Shown: piece after piece, positions 1 to 13,180 of the stretch | How positions within the stretch are numbered: the stretch's first letter is position 1 | Layout of the letters: every line of letters starts with the position of its first letter | From: Galbula dea | Lineage: Eukaryota; Chordata; Aves; Piciformes; Galbulidae | Assembly (NCBI GenBank): GCA_013399015.1 | Contig: VWZX01009070.1 | Coordinates: forward strand, 434,001 to 498,000 | DNA: 64,000 nt | Reading direction: 5' to 3' | Position numbers and translations under genes: made by a program | Notes under the pieces: model-generated | What the model was told of the DNA's origin: nothing | The model's input: only the letters and a program-made list of their open reading frames with translations | Databases searched by the model: none

Positions 1-690
1 TCACTAGCCTTCTTGTAAGCCCCCTTCAGATACTGGAAGGGCAGTTTTTATTTTTCCATATGAGTTTACTCTTTTATTGTTATTTTAAAAGTATCTTAAC
101 TTCTCACATTGTTTTTGACCTCAGAATAAACCCTCATTTAAATATTAATCAAATTTTAAAGACATCTTTATTTTGAAGAGTCATTGTTTGAAAACTGAAG
201 ACAACAATGTTACAATATTTTGAGATATGCACCAGAAACATCAGAACACTTTAGGGTTGGAGATTTAATTTAGAAATACCAGTTCAAACATAAATCATTG
301 CTAAAAGTATTTGTCCATACATAAGGTCAAGAAATGCACTTGCGATAGATATAAAAGAGGGCAGAAAATGTGTTAGTAGTCATGCATCTTCTGGTAAAAT
401 TATTTTTCTGTCCTTGACTAGATGAGACTGTGTTACAGAAAATGAGTATAGCTCTAGTTCATAATTCTGTAAATTTAATTAATTTTTCAAATGATTATTC
501 CTGAAATCCTAACATACTAAAGATGCTAATGTTGCAAAAATTTAGAAAAGTAGAAGAAATGTAATTTAGAAAGCTTTTTTTGTAAAATATGTTAACATGA
601 TATTCACTTCATGTAATTATATTTTCTGATTGTCTTCGTTCCATATTTCATATGATTTTGTAAAGGAGAATATATTGCAACCTATAAACC
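1..690. other. AT-rich unique stretch, nothing recognised
   Basis: No long open frame, repeat end or RNA gene is visible. The sequence is AT-rich with short A and T runs only. Confidence 0.6.
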
Positions 691-694
691 AATA

Positions 695-1375
695 TATGCT
701 GAGCAGGCTACCACCTGGAAAACAGCTTGGCAGAAAAGGTTCTGATGGTCCCAGCAGGCACCAAGTTGAAAATCAGCTGGCAACATACTTTTGCTGCAAA
801 AAAAGGCTAATGATATCCTAGGCTGCATTAGGCAAAGTATTAGCAACAGGTCGAGTGAAGTGCTCAGTCCAAACTATCCACAGCTGTTAAGGCCACATCT
901 GCTGCACTGTGTTCAGTTCTGGGCTTCTCAGTACAAGAAATACACAGGCATACAGGAGAGAATCCAGCGTCAAGCTGTAAAGGTGATTAAGGGAAGGGAG
1001 CATCTCTCCCATGAGGAAAGGCTGAGAGAGATTGGACTGCGTTGTCTAGAGAAGAGAAAGTGCAGGGGGAATCTTTTCAATGTGTATAAATCACAGAATC
1101 ACAGAATGTTAGGAGTTGGAAGGGACCTCAAAAGATCATCTAGTCCAACCCCCCTGCCAGAGCAGGATTCTGTAGACCAGGTCACACAGAAGCATGTCCA
1201 GATGGGTTTTGAATATCTCCAGAGAAGGAGACTCCCTAGGCTCTCTGGGCAGTCTGTGCCAGTGCTCTGGCACCCTTGCTGTGAAAAAATTATTTCTTGT
1301 ATTCACATGGAACCTCCTATGCTTCAGCTTGCAATCTGAAGGGAGGGTAAAAGGAGGGAATGAGAGGAAGTAGAA
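695..1375 (+). mobile_element. CR1 LINE fragment (ORF2 3' part), split by a nested CR1
   Basis: The plus strand between about 695 and 1090 translates to the late part of CR1 ORF2, downstream of the reverse transcriptase core. Recognisable CR1 words are GCIRQSISNRS, RPHLLHCVQFW and HEERLREIGL. The copy stops at 1090 just after a VYK-like codon run, then resumes near 1335 with the expected next CR1 bases (ctgaagggaggg) and fades by about 1375. The gap between is filled by a second CR1 in the opposite direction. Stops and a frameshift make the copy dead. The apparent 182-codon open frame at 791-1339 is a chimera: its first two thirds are this CR1 and the rest is antisense reading of the nested one. 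Confidence 0.85.
1091..1334 (-). mobile_element. CR1 3' end nested inside another CR1
   Basis: Read on the minus strand, this is the last roughly 240 bp of a CR1 ending in the octamer repeat that appears here as cacagaatcacagaat. It is 5'-truncated near 1334, as is usual for CR1. It interrupts a plus-strand CR1 cleanly: the host element runs to 1090 and picks up again at 1335, so this copy is the younger of the two. Confidence 0.9.
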
Positions 1376-1534
1376 AGGTTAAGGAACATCAGGGAGTCTT
1401 AAGAAAGAAATATACTGGTGGAAGAATGATCTGCCATGTCTGAAACAGACAGGAAGGGCCAACAGAAAATCAAAAGAATCAAAATCAAAAAAACAGAAAA
1501 TAAAGGGGACCCATATCTCCCCCTCACCAATAGC

Positions 1535-1641
1535 TAAAATATCCCTGTGTTATCAACACTGTTTTTATCATAAATCCAAAACATAGCACGATACAAGCTA
1601 CTATGAAGAAAGCTAAGCCTATCCCAGCCAAAACCAGGACA
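1535..1641 (+). mobile_element. ERVL-type LTR 3' fragment
   Basis: The stretch holds wording I recognise from avian ERVL-class LTRs: a gtgttatcaacact block, an atccaaaaca block, and the terminal atcccagccaaaaccagga block. Only about 105 bp remain, without the 5' part. Naming the exact family would need a repeat-library search. Confidence 0.6.
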
Positions 1642-1700
1642 GTCTGTTATAATACTTACATACATTAGTGGTATTAAAAGATGAATCCCATTATGTGTCA

Positions 1701-2047
1701 TGCCACCCTGCTTACATTGGCAGGAAAAGAGTGAGTGCTTCCCAGATACAAACAGAAGTGTATTTATTAAATGCTGCAATCATACAAAGACAAACAGATG
1801 GCTGCTATTCAAGCAGAGCAAGGCAGTCATTATATACATCTGTACAATACTAATAAACTCTAATATATTCTGTAATGTATCGGAAGCAATTAACTGCTTT
1901 TTTAGAATAAAGCAAAGTTACTCAGAACAGCTTTCTTTTCCTTATTTGGTCAATATTATATTGAAGTTGTAGGAATGCATAAATAGTTTTCATAATAGTG
2001 AAGCAATAGTCTCTAATGATTGTTGCAAAATGTATTTGTTCTTTCCA
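1701..2047 (-). mobile_element. Probable solo LTR with flanking direct repeats
   Basis: The segment begins with TG and ends with CA and is bordered by the same 8 bases, atgtgtca, at 1693-1700 and 2048-2055. On the minus strand it has a TATA-like box (plus strand 1830-1836), then AATAAA about 65 bp downstream (plus strand 1763-1768), then about 60 bp to the CA end. That order is U3-TATA-R-polyA signal-U5. At 347 bp the size suits a retroviral LTR. No coding part is attached. The 8-bp repeat is longer than the usual 4-6 bp, so some of it may be chance. Confidence 0.5.
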
Positions 2048-2055
2048 ATGTGTCA

Positions 2056-5000
2056 GAAAATGTATCTACAGCTCATGCAGAAGAATATCATAATTACTAT
2101 CTGTCACAACCCACTCACTTTCTTCTGATTTGTTGTTAACAGGAGTTTACATCAAGATCACTTTGTACAGTTACTACCTAGTTGTCTCTTAGACCTGGGT
2201 TGACCTGGACTGACCTGCCAAAAACATTAGCCCAAATCAAGAGTCATATGTCAAGCTGAAAATATACATAGGAGATGAACACTCTTATCTCAAGACTAAT
2301 GCTGTCTTGTGATCTTTAACACACTGGCATCTGTCTGTTACTGAACTTGAGTTTCTCCTTTCATAATACGGAACAAAATTTCAGCCATCTGGAAAGCTAT
2401 GATAGGTTGTATTATCTTACTACTTTCCTGTACAGCTTTTCCAACCCATCTATAAACAACTTAATCCTCTCTCTAGAACTGAAATCTGTTGGCAAGGGAT
2501 TGCTGTTAAAGTAAATTATTTCATTTTCCCTAACTAACCTCATTTTCATTAACATCCAACTGCTTTTTACTATCCAATCTAGCAAGATGCTGTCTACTCC
2601 CAGATTTTGACTTATATCCAAAAGGCACATCTAAACAGTGGACTCAACTGTCTGCTCTTTGAAACACTTGTCTCTTGACTGTATTTTGGAACATCCAAGT
2701 TGTTATGTCCAGACAAAATTTGCTATACACAGGATTAGCTTTAGGCAACAGGCAGTCTTAATTTGCCTCAATGCTTGAAATACATTCTTTATTAGTTTTT
2801 TATTTTTAAGTGACATAGTAATGGAAATCCATATCAAAAGAGAATACTACTTTATTTAATTTGCCTTCACAAATATAATATACTATTTTATTTCATACAG
2901 ACATTGATACTGAGCCCAATTACAGTAGGTATCTTTATTTTTATTTGTGTAAACAGACCAGTTCTCTTTTGACTGGACTTAAGTTAGCATATTTCAACAA
3001 AGAAAGAAATATACTGTAACAGACAGTCCTGAAAGCAAATGCATAAAGAAGACAACAGAAGCTTCAAGGGTTGAAAAAAGGTGACCTTAAAGGAATTCCT
3101 TTTTGACAAGCATATAGAACTGGTTTTATAGTATAAAAAAGTAAATAAATAATTGTTTTTATCATGTGTAAAATATTTCCTACATTGTGAAAATTTGAAG
3201 GACATAAGGTGTTAAGAAAGAATCACAGTCCTTTTAAGAAAGTTAACACAGGCCAGACACAGAGAAATTTCTTAGAAATTAAGCATTCTGTGCCTGATCA
3301 GTGCAACTGCTTTTGCGTAGCAGGTCTTCCTTCACCTCCAGCAGAGAAAGCTCCAATTTTTTATTTACCACTCAGCACATTTTGCAGACTGTGTGTAAAT
3401 ATTCACCCACATAACTCATACTGTCAAACTTCAGGCATATATAAAGATGCCTGGGGCACAAACAAGATTTCCAGAGGTGTCAAATGTACTCTAACTAAAG
3501 CTGCAACCAATTCTGGACCAATAATAACCTACAGGAAGCCAATTTTTCAGCAGTAGGAATTTCATAATTACTTTGAATAAGAAGTGTGTAGGGACACATC
3601 AGCTATCCCACACTTGACACCCTTCTGCTTCTTTATTGTACTGTTATTCCAATAAAGATACAAAATGGGGGACAATCTGAAGTGGAAACGCAATAAAGAG
3701 TTTTGATTGTTCAGGAATCTATTAGATTTTGAATTACAAACACATCAAGAACCATCAGCACATGTGGGAAAAGAATCGTCCAAATTGGAAACTCAGTCAG
3801 TATCTGTTTACCATAATATCTCTGTTTTGTTCTTCAACAAACACGGAGGATAACAAAGGCTTGTCAGTGCAAAGTCTTCGTGCTCTTTATAGAAACCCCT
3901 GTCACTAGATTCATGTTAAACCAGGGAAAAGTACTGCCTACAATTTTTTAAGTGCATTTTAAAAACAAAATTCATAAGTGGATTTTTCTGAGAAAACAGT
4001 GCAATAACAAGACTAATTCTAAACTATGAGCATAATCTGATGGACTGCCTTGGCAATAGGCTCAGACTTCTGGCACTTTTTTTATTTAGTGTTATAGATA
4101 CTGTCAGGGAGACTATCTCCCCTTCTGATTCTTCCCAGTAACTCAATGAATATGCGTATGTGTGTGATTATGAACCTGCTTGGGTTTATAGATTCTGCTG
4201 AGAGAAAAGCGTTCCCTTCAGATCCTCTGTCATCTGAGACAGCACAAAATACTGATGTAGCTTCACTAAAATACTTGGCATTAACATGCACAATAGAAAC
4301 TATCAGCATCCGTAATATCCTGTCATATTTCAACTTTCAATCCATTTGAGGAAAATATTTTATGCATGGCTTTACAAACATTTATGCCTTAAATACCAGT
4401 CCTACAAACTACAAGTGCTGAGCAGGGGAGAGAGACCATAGTTTAAGATTTTCCTGTAAGGATGGAAAATAGAACAAATAAAGTCTTATATTTCAGTATT
4501 AACTGAACAAGGTCTTACTTTTATATCTGCCTGACAAATTGAAAATAATTCAGAAAACTCAACATTTAAGGAAGTAATGTGATAAACTCAGTTTATCTCC
4601 GGCCAACTGAAAAGTGTGCTATCCTAATAACCATAGTAAGTCTTAACAGTAAGCTTACAGAACAGAAAGTTAGAATAGCAGTAAGTTATAGAAGCTTATA
4701 AAAAATAATCCTTGTCACATAGATATCTTTCGAAGAACATGAAGACATTGAATATATTAAAGATTCATTAATCTTTCAGACCTAGCAGAAATTTAAAATT
4801 TAAGAGACTTAGATAACAAGAAAAAACCCCAAACATGTCCTTGAAAAAACATACTGCTTGCATAAATATTTCTGAAACACATTTTTTACAGCATAAAAAA
4901 TTACATTTATAATAGATACTGGTGAAAACAAAAAGGAGCAAAAATCTTATATTTTGTTACTGCCTGCTGATAATTTTGTGTTTATAGGAGAAAACATGCT

Positions 5001-6564
5001 GTTTACAGTGACAGTTCCATTAGTTTATTTATTTTTTTCTCCTCCATTTGTTAATGTTTCTTTTATATTTGCTGTAAATCTCAATAATTTGGTTTATATT
5101 GCAATGTTGTTCAGAATCTCCTAGAAGAGCATCCCCTCATTGATGGTAATTGATGTTGGCTTCCATAGAAATACTAATATTGCAGCAGTCAGCGCCAGTC
5201 GGTCCTCATCAGTTATGTTCACAGGAAATATGTAGTGGTCACTGTGAAGTCTCTAACGAGTAATCAAACCTACTGACAGAAGGGGAAACTTAAATTACAA
5301 TTGTGCGCATAGGTTCTTGGTCTTTTTCCCCTTGTCATGCTCATTTAAATACTATAAATTGGAGCAATATGTAGCAGAATATCTTATCACAGAATGAAAA
5401 GTTCCTTTTCTCTCATATGCTAATCACAAGCAAACCTCTACTTTAAAACTGAAGACATCTATCAGAGTATAAAAATGTAGTCTGTCACAATGAGATTTTG
5501 TAGTCAAATGCATCTTTTTTTAAAAAAAACCCTCCTCTTCTAACTTTGGCATTGCTAGTGCTGCATTCTAATTATATGTACCTATAGAATTTGTCTACCA
5601 GAAAAGCAGTCTTTTTAAAGACAATTGACATATTGGAAAGATGAAAAGTCTGCCAAAAATATGGACTAAGCCATCAAGTGATATTTCTCTGGTTTTATTC
5701 ACTCCAAATTGGAGTAACTGGAGTTACTACTTTTTTGATAGAAAAGATCTTCAAGGGTAAAAGTTATCACTGAGAAGATATAATTCTTCATAATTCATCA
5801 CAGGCTTCCAACTAAGTAAGTAATGTTGATCTCCTAGAATGCTTACTAACTTCTTCAACCACCTAAGTTAAGTTATTTGTGGTGAAAATATGAAATATTA
5901 TTATTACAATGGGACTTATTTGCATCATACTGACAATATAAAATATTTAAATGACATTTAACTTGCACAGAGGCCCTTTTGCACTATGACTGGAGCAGGA
6001 AAGGTCTTAGGGCTTGTGTGAATGCTTTTCACAATTTTTCTCATGTATTTTAATCAAAAATTATTTAAAAGCCCCTGCCTATTTTACTCAATTGGAAGCA
6101 GTCCCTACACAGAACAAAACTCATGCCTTGCTACGCATCTTTTCAAACAAGTAAATAGAAAAATGAGATTTGTGTTATTTTTCAAAAGATTTCAAGTGAA
6201 TGTCACCACTGACTGTACTATTTCTAAGGAGACAAGCAGCTGACTTATATGAGACTGAAGGTATAGCTGACATCTCCATAGGTATGATTGAAGCTGGCAT
6301 GACAGTATTACATTGCTACAGGCTGTTCCTAATTCAGACAAATTTTACCATATGGCTCATTTTCTGTTTCACCTAGTGCCAAAGATAATTCTGTACCTGG
6401 GGCACCTAGAAATATACCAGCTTGAATACAAGGAATTTCCTGGTAAGTTATTTGAAACATTCCGTTTGAAGAATCTAAAATATGTTTGAAAAAAATAACA
6501 GCCACATCATCTTCCTGATTTGAGCAATAGTTGAATGAAGGAAAGAAGAAGAAAATTCTTCTCT
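2056..6564. other. Long unique AT-rich stretch
   Basis: No recognisable gene or repeat was found. Its longest open frame (3209-3556, plus, 115 codons) has no familiar motif and is about what chance gives in this much AT-rich DNA. Confidence 0.5.
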
Positions 6565-6569
6565 AAATT

Positions 6570-6648
6570 CACAGAATCACAGAATATTAGGAGTTGGAAG
6601 GGACCTCAAAAGATCATCTAGTCCAAGCCCCCTGCCGCAGCAGGAAAT
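6570..6648 (-). mobile_element. Short CR1 3' tip
   Basis: About 79 bp of the CR1 3' end in antisense, starting with cacagaatcacagaat and running through the ttggaagggacc block. The 7 bases aaattca occur on both sides (6565-6571 and 6645-6651), which may be a target duplication. A short TAATA-type run follows. Confidence 0.9.
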
Positions 6649-6651
6649 TCA

Positions 6652-7100
6652 ATATAATATAATATAATTTAAATTCAGTATTAGAAAAGTCAAAACTCCA
6701 AGCACAGTTTCCTGAGGAGTTTTGTCTATAGTTTTCTAATATAATTTTTTCTTTTCTCTTTTCTTCATTAGTATATATATTATTTATTGAAGTTCAAATA
6801 CATTCATAGAAGTTTTTACACTATTTAAGAAAAGCATTTTATTTTACAAAAATCAGGTTTATTTATCCCTGGTGTATATGCATATTCTTCAGTGACAGAA
6901 CATACAATTTATAGTCTTTAGCTCAGAATCATCCACTTAGAGCTAGACTTTAATAAGAATGGAACCAGCACTTTGACGTTGCGCCTGTGCTTTGGTGGAG
7001 GGTCATCTCAGTGAACTGTTACCTATTTATATGATTGGTCATTTTCATTCAGCTTCAGAATACAATGTAGAATGAAAAGCGTCAATGTGCTGCATATTAT
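6652..7100. other. AT-rich spacer with a short TAATA run
   Basis: It lies between two CR1 scraps. Apart from the aatataatataat run at its left edge I see nothing. Confidence 0.6.
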
Positions 7101-7250
7101 CATAGGATTGTCAGAGTTGGAAAAGACGTCAAAGATCATCGAGTTCCAACCCCCTTGCCTGGCAGGGACAGCATCCACTAGATCAGGTTGCCCAGGGCCC
7201 CATCAAGCCTTGTCTTAAAAGCTTCCAGGGATAAGGCTTCCACAACTAGG
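7101..7250 (-). mobile_element. CR1 3' fragment, diverged
   Basis: Antisense CR1 is recognised from gagttggaaaagacgtcaa, the ccaacccccttgcc block and the gatcaggttgcccaggg block. The octamer tail is mostly lost, so this is an older copy. Confidence 0.85.
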
Positions 7251-8733
7251 AATCAAGAACAAGTCTCATCATATTTGTTAGGTAAGTCACTCATCTTAAG
7301 ATTTTTCTGGTCATATCCAAGACATAGAATTTTTAACAAGATCACTTTATTCTTGAAATATATCTAGTACTGCAAGTCTGAAATGGAACAACCCAGTACC
7401 AGTCAGGATCTCCTCTCTTCTTTCAATTAAAGGATCAAAGAGCAGAAGCAGAAGTGACATAGATGCATACATTATATACTTTAAGATTCAAACCTGTATG
7501 TCACACAACATCTCTCAAACACTTTTTCCAGGTGTTATTCTATTTCATAGTCATATTGTATGTTAGTTCAGTGAGAACAAAACCACACCACTGTGGTGCA
7601 AATGAAAGTATGCAATTTTATGATATCTGGATTACTTTATTATCTAAAAATCTTGATTACAGATGTTAAAAAACTGCATTTGGCTCTGTTTTCTTATTAT
7701 GTTTGTTAAGTGATCATCCACTTCAGTTTTCACAATATGACATACAGCATGAACATCTTTTATTTCACTGTAATATTTCATCACACAACTAACTTTTAAA
7801 GAAGTCAGCAAGTAGACTTCAGATCTGCATAAGGCTCAAACATAAAATGTCAATTTGATTAGTTATGAAAGTAGGAATGAGTATATAGATTTAACAGGAA
7901 TGAACACTTTTGAGTTTACAATGACTCATCTACACATCTGTACTGTCAAGTAGCTATCCTAAACTTAGAACTCTAATTAGAATATTTATACATTCTGTTT
8001 CAAAAAGATTCTGTCTGGTATAAACCTAATATAGAAAAATCATCTAGAGTCTTTATTTTCCCACATAGAAATTCAGGATACCTACTTTCTTAGCTAAAGC
8101 ACAAGAAAACTATGTAGATAAACTGCTGACAGTTACTGGATAACACAATTAGTTTCTGATTTTATTTCCCTGGATGAAGGACAACTGCCTGAGATGCTTA
8201 TTAATATGATAAGCTAGAATTTTTTCTGTCAGAATCTGCAGTAAGCATTCAGAAGTGCTCTACTAAAGTATGGGGCTGGCAGATGAACTGAGACCTGGTA
8301 TATTGAAGTATGCATATCTTGAGAGATATTTCTCTCTTGAGTAACAAGTCTTTTGCCAATAGTCATCTCTCAGCACAAATATCAATATGAACACATTGAC
8401 ATGAATGAGGTCAGAGTGGTACTAACCATGACTGTGTGTGGGAAACCAAGAAGATGGAAAAGATATTCCAGGACCGTATCTGTGAGTGTGTGCAATCCCA
8501 CTTACCCAATGAGAAGAGGATGAATGACAGAAACAACTTCCAGCTGCAGAAGATGCCTTCAGTTTCAAAAGAAAAGGTTCAGAGGGTGAAGTATCTCTAT
8601 GTAGTATGCACAGATCTAATGGGATGATCTGCAGGAATACTAATACTAGCTAACTCTTCTGATAGAGATACAGATCTAATACAAGAGTTTATTTGGTTTA
8701 TTTTTGTTTGTCTGTTTGCTAGGGGGTTTTTAG

Positions 8734-8756
8734 TTGTTTTGTTTTGTTTTGTTTTT
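8734..8756. repeat. (TTTTG)n microsatellite
   Basis: Four to five units of TTTTG are directly visible. Confidence 0.9.
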
Positions 8757-11498
8757 CCCTTTGGTTCTGCAGCTGCATCTAGAATAGTGTGGGAAATGCT
8801 GCCAATACCATAATGCTACAGGAGGAATCAGCAACAAAGAGCGAAGTTTGGTCATCAGGGCATTAATGTTCTTAAAGGAATTGTTCAAGAGGAAAGAGAC
8901 AACCTCTGAAATGAGGTGTGATCCTCTATATATTAATTTTGCTTCTTTATGAGAAATCTTCCTCATAGCCCTGCTAGGCTTGCTTCAAATATAGAACAAA
9001 TAGGAAGATGTACAGACACACAGATTCAATTCTGTCATGCACCTGAGAGAATACCTGAAATGCCGGGCAGTAGAGCTGTGAGACTTCAACTCATCTTAAT
9101 TCCTGTCTACTTTTCCTCACTACTCAACCCTCCTTTTCTGATACATTTCTGTCCAGTTAGTTGCTTCAATGACAGGACCTGTCTGTAAGTTCAGAATTGA
9201 ACCTTAACAATAGAAAGGCTAATAATAACTTTCCAGCAGCCAATTTTCTTGAAAGAAACCAAAGAAGCCTGAAAAACAAACAGAAAGAAACATTCATGAC
9301 AGTATTCCTAGGAACATAAAAATAAATTTAGAAAAAATATCCACTAAAATTCAATAGAATCAGAATTGTTTCAATAATTGCTTTTCTAAAATGTGTTAGC
9401 ATGAAGCTACAGATGCTACTGAAAAAAACATCCTTTAAGTGCTTTTGTGATTTTACATCTCAAACAAAATCACTGAAATAAAAATAATACAACAGAAGCA
9501 AATAAAGCCAAATAAAACCAAAACTACACAGCAACAACCATTCAAGTCAACAGAATGCTGAAGAAACCACATAAATTTTTAAGGAAATTTTTAAATGGAA
9601 TTGATAATCTTCATACAAACACTTTGAAATCAAAGGTATTTAGTTAATTGTTTTACTTGTTTTAGTAGTAAGCTCTGTTTTATAAATGTAAGAATATTAT
9701 AAAGAAGCTGCCAATATTTAAACAAACAGAATGAAACACAGCATACTAACACAGGTTTTCTTTCATTTTTTTCTGATTAATTTTATTTAGTTTACAGTTA
9801 CAGGGAGGTAAAAGTTGGAAGGCAAAGGTAGATGATACATAGCTATAATGACTTCCAAATCTAGGTATCAGATCTGGTTCATAGATGTTGCAGATCCCTG
9901 AACTGAAGGCAATGCTCTTGATCAGATAAGAAACAAAAGATCTACAAAACATCTATGGTATGGCATAAGCTTGTTTTAGATATATTTATGTCACATAGCA
10001 CATAAGTAAGTTTAATGATCATATTTAAAATACTTAATTATTGAAGCTGAATAGAAGAAAAATGCAACTTCCATCTAAAACTGCAAGAAAAAGGTTTTGT
10101 GACTATGTGACACTTTCTTATTCTTCTGTGTACCAATATTTTTCCATCTTGGCTATATTCATTAGTTTTCTATGAGCCAGAAGTCCAGGCATCAGGGTGT
10201 ATTGCTAAGAAATAGGTTGGATAGCCTGTCTCACTTTAAGAAATTTCAAAAAGTTTACCATTTAAAAAACAAAACCAATCAAACAAAAAATCCAAGGTTA
10301 ATATTTATTTTAAAAGATTCTATTTTTAATTGACATTAGAATATACCGTCTGAAAAGGTCTCAGGCATGAAGGCTGGTAGACTCGAAGCAGATAGTTGTA
10401 AAAGAAAATAGCTTTAAAGAGAATATAGAAGAGAGCTATGATTTTGTGACTTCATTAGCTACTGAAAAGCAAACTTTTATTCTTATATTTTATTGTTCTA
10501 CTTTCTAGTTTCACACTTTTATATGAAATAACTTCCCCAAGTGCAATAGCAATTTCTCTTACATATACACGCACATACAAAATTGTTTCTTTTATTACAC
10601 AGGTGCTTTTTCAACCTGACTACTGTAATTACACCCACAAACATAGTCAAAACAGAAAAAAAAAAAAAACAGAGCAAAAGAAAAGAAAACAGTAATATAG
10701 GAAAATAAGTTTAAATTGTTTGCCTTCTAGCCTCAGACTGAATCAAAATGTGCTTTTATCAGTGGAATCTTTTTTCCTCTGAGAAAGTACAGCATTTCGT
10801 ATTGTTACACCAACTAAAGCACAGAGCTACTCATGTAACAAATGGATTTTAGATTAGAATTCTGCATTCAAAAGCACATAGCTGTGTAATTTAGTGAGAA
10901 GTCATAACTGATACCCACTTTTGTCAGAAAGAAAGCCCTGCTTTCAACCCCACAGGTACTAAAATTAATTCTCTGACCACGATAATTCATAAAATGCACC
11001 CAGAAAAGACACAAACACACCTACACAAAGTAATTAACAAACTTAATAAACAGAAAAAACATCCATGAAGTAGGGTTACACATGTTGATTTTTTTATGTA
11101 TTTCCATTCTCATTAATTAGTCGATTCAAATAATCTATCAAATTCTGAATTTGCACTAAGTAAACCCCTACCACTAAAATGAAATTGTTCCTGATATGTG
11201 AAAAGTATGACCAGCAGGCTTTTGAAAGGCAGGACCTGCTTAAAATTATTCATAGAAAAATAACAATTGATCTTGCTTTTCATATCCCATGATTCCCCTT
11301 TACAAAAGACTATTATCTGCAAAGATAGATAGATCATCTATAAATATATCTTTTCTACATTAAGGCTGAGAAGTTTTTAATAATCATTAAGAATATTTGA
11401 AAGGTAGCTTCTAGGAACACTTCTAAGATCAAAGGCCTATTGTCGCTGTTATTGTACTATTACACAGAATAATATACAATACAGAAGCTGGGCACAGC

Positions 11499-11538
11499 AA
11501 ATTCTGCAAGAGACAACTAAATTCTGCAAGAGACACCT
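11499..11538. repeat. 20-bp tandem duplication
   Basis: The 20-bp unit aaattctgcaagagacaact is followed at once by the same unit with a single base change near its end (acaact against acacct). Confidence 0.9.
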
Positions 11539-13018
11539 CAAGTCCCCTATGAATTATCTGCTTTTTTTTGGCAATCAAGTTTGAAAAGTAGGGGATGGCA
11601 TAAGAGCATTTTTGCTAGTTTTTCTTCGGAGGATAGTGGTTTTGTTACACTTCATTTATAGGATGAAGAAATGTTTGCTTGTTTAACATTTAAATACAAT
11701 ACCTTAACCAATTTTTGTAAATGGCTTTTGGATAAATTCAATATTAAAACAATAGTAAAAATGTAATGTAATCTATAAGCACCTGATTAATATTTTATTA
11801 TGATGTATGAAATAATATTGAATTAAAATGCACTGTATTGAAGCAATATATTATCATCCAAAAGGGAAATATTTTGGTTGAGTTGCCATATATTTAACAA
11901 ATTTTTATCTTAAAATTGTCTCTGAATCATCGACAACACCAATAAGAGCTCAGTAATAAGAAGCATTTTGGTACTTTTGTTGTTTTTATACTTAAATTAC
12001 AGGAACAATGGCTTAATGGCTTAAGGCATAGCATGACATGAAGACTTCCAAAATAAAGCAAAGATAGTGAGGGTATAACAGTCTGAGTATACTGTATTTA
12101 AGGAAAAAAAAAAGAAAAATAAAAGGAAAAATGGAATCAACATGAGGACTTTGATTTTTAACCCTTTTTATCTTTTATTAGAGGGTATCAAATATGTGTA
12201 CTATTGGGATAAATGCTACACTGCTACGTTTGTGTCCCTGCTTCACTAAGGAAATAATACATGTCATTTGTAATAATGTTAGTCTTACCTCTGAAACTAG
12301 TGATAAGACTGTAATAGTCATATAGAAAAAATGTTCAAATTGAGATAATCTCTACCTGAAATTAAAGGATTAAAATGCAAGATACTGTACCCACACTGCA
12401 TCTACTTTTTACCTATACTGAACATGTGTCTATTGAGAGGACTATCCCTGATAGTTTTGTTTCTGAGACTTGTGACTCACTGTAAGTACAAATTATATTT
12501 CCAATGTGAAATGTTAAGAAGAGAGTAGCATTCTGGTACTGTTAATCATGTAAACACAGTAGAACAAGCAGAGTCTGCTGTACTACCAATTAAACATGTA
12601 TTCTGATACAAATTTAACAAATATTTTTTTCTTATACCCTTCGAAAATAAACCTTTTGGTGGAAGTTATTTATTCTGAAATTTCAGACTTTGCTGCTTCT
12701 TCTAGATTTACATAACCTGTCTTATCTGCTTTCATCACCACCAGTACCTTGTGGTAAGAAAAATCCTTTATTTTCAAACTCTCAAAAATTAACAGATTTT
12801 GGTGCAATCTTTGTCTACAGTAACTACTACTTCAGATTTTGTTCTAATAGTGAGATGCTGTTTGCACACAAATAATTTCATCTATGTTCCTAAAACATGG
12901 AACATGGCTTCTCTTTGTATTGTAAAGTTTTTCTAAATGATAGTGGTTATAATTTACTTATATGTGTTTTCCATGCTTTTTTATGTTATTTGGTATGTAA
13001 ATATTCATACCTATTAAA

Positions 13019-13180
13019 AAATAAAGGGAAGGGAGAGGAAAAGGAAAGGGCAGAAAGCTGGCGAAGGAAAAGGGAAAGAGACGGGAGTGGAAAAGTAGAA
13101 GGAAGGAGCCAGGGTAGGTGGAGGGGCAGGGAAAGGAAACAAAACCACAGGAAAAAAAAAAAAAAGAAAAAAATTAAGAA
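13019..13180 (+). repeat. Purine-rich (A/G) low-complexity tract
   Basis: About 160 bp of nearly all A and G with a few pyrimidine breaks, ending in a long A run. Long open frames across it, on both strands, are products of the composition and not genes. Confidence 0.85.

Larger units (their letters stand above)
7251..13018. other. Long unique AT-rich stretch
   Basis: It holds simple tracts only: TTTTG units near 8734-8756, an A14 run at 10656-10669 and a 20-bp tandem pair at 11499-11538. Short open frames here show no known motif. Confidence 0.5.

Noticed and set aside
3209..3556. 115-codon open frame, the longest on the plus strand outside repeats
   Set aside because: No known motif, no coding bias obvious by eye, and about one frame of this length is expected by chance in 64 kb of AT-rich DNA.
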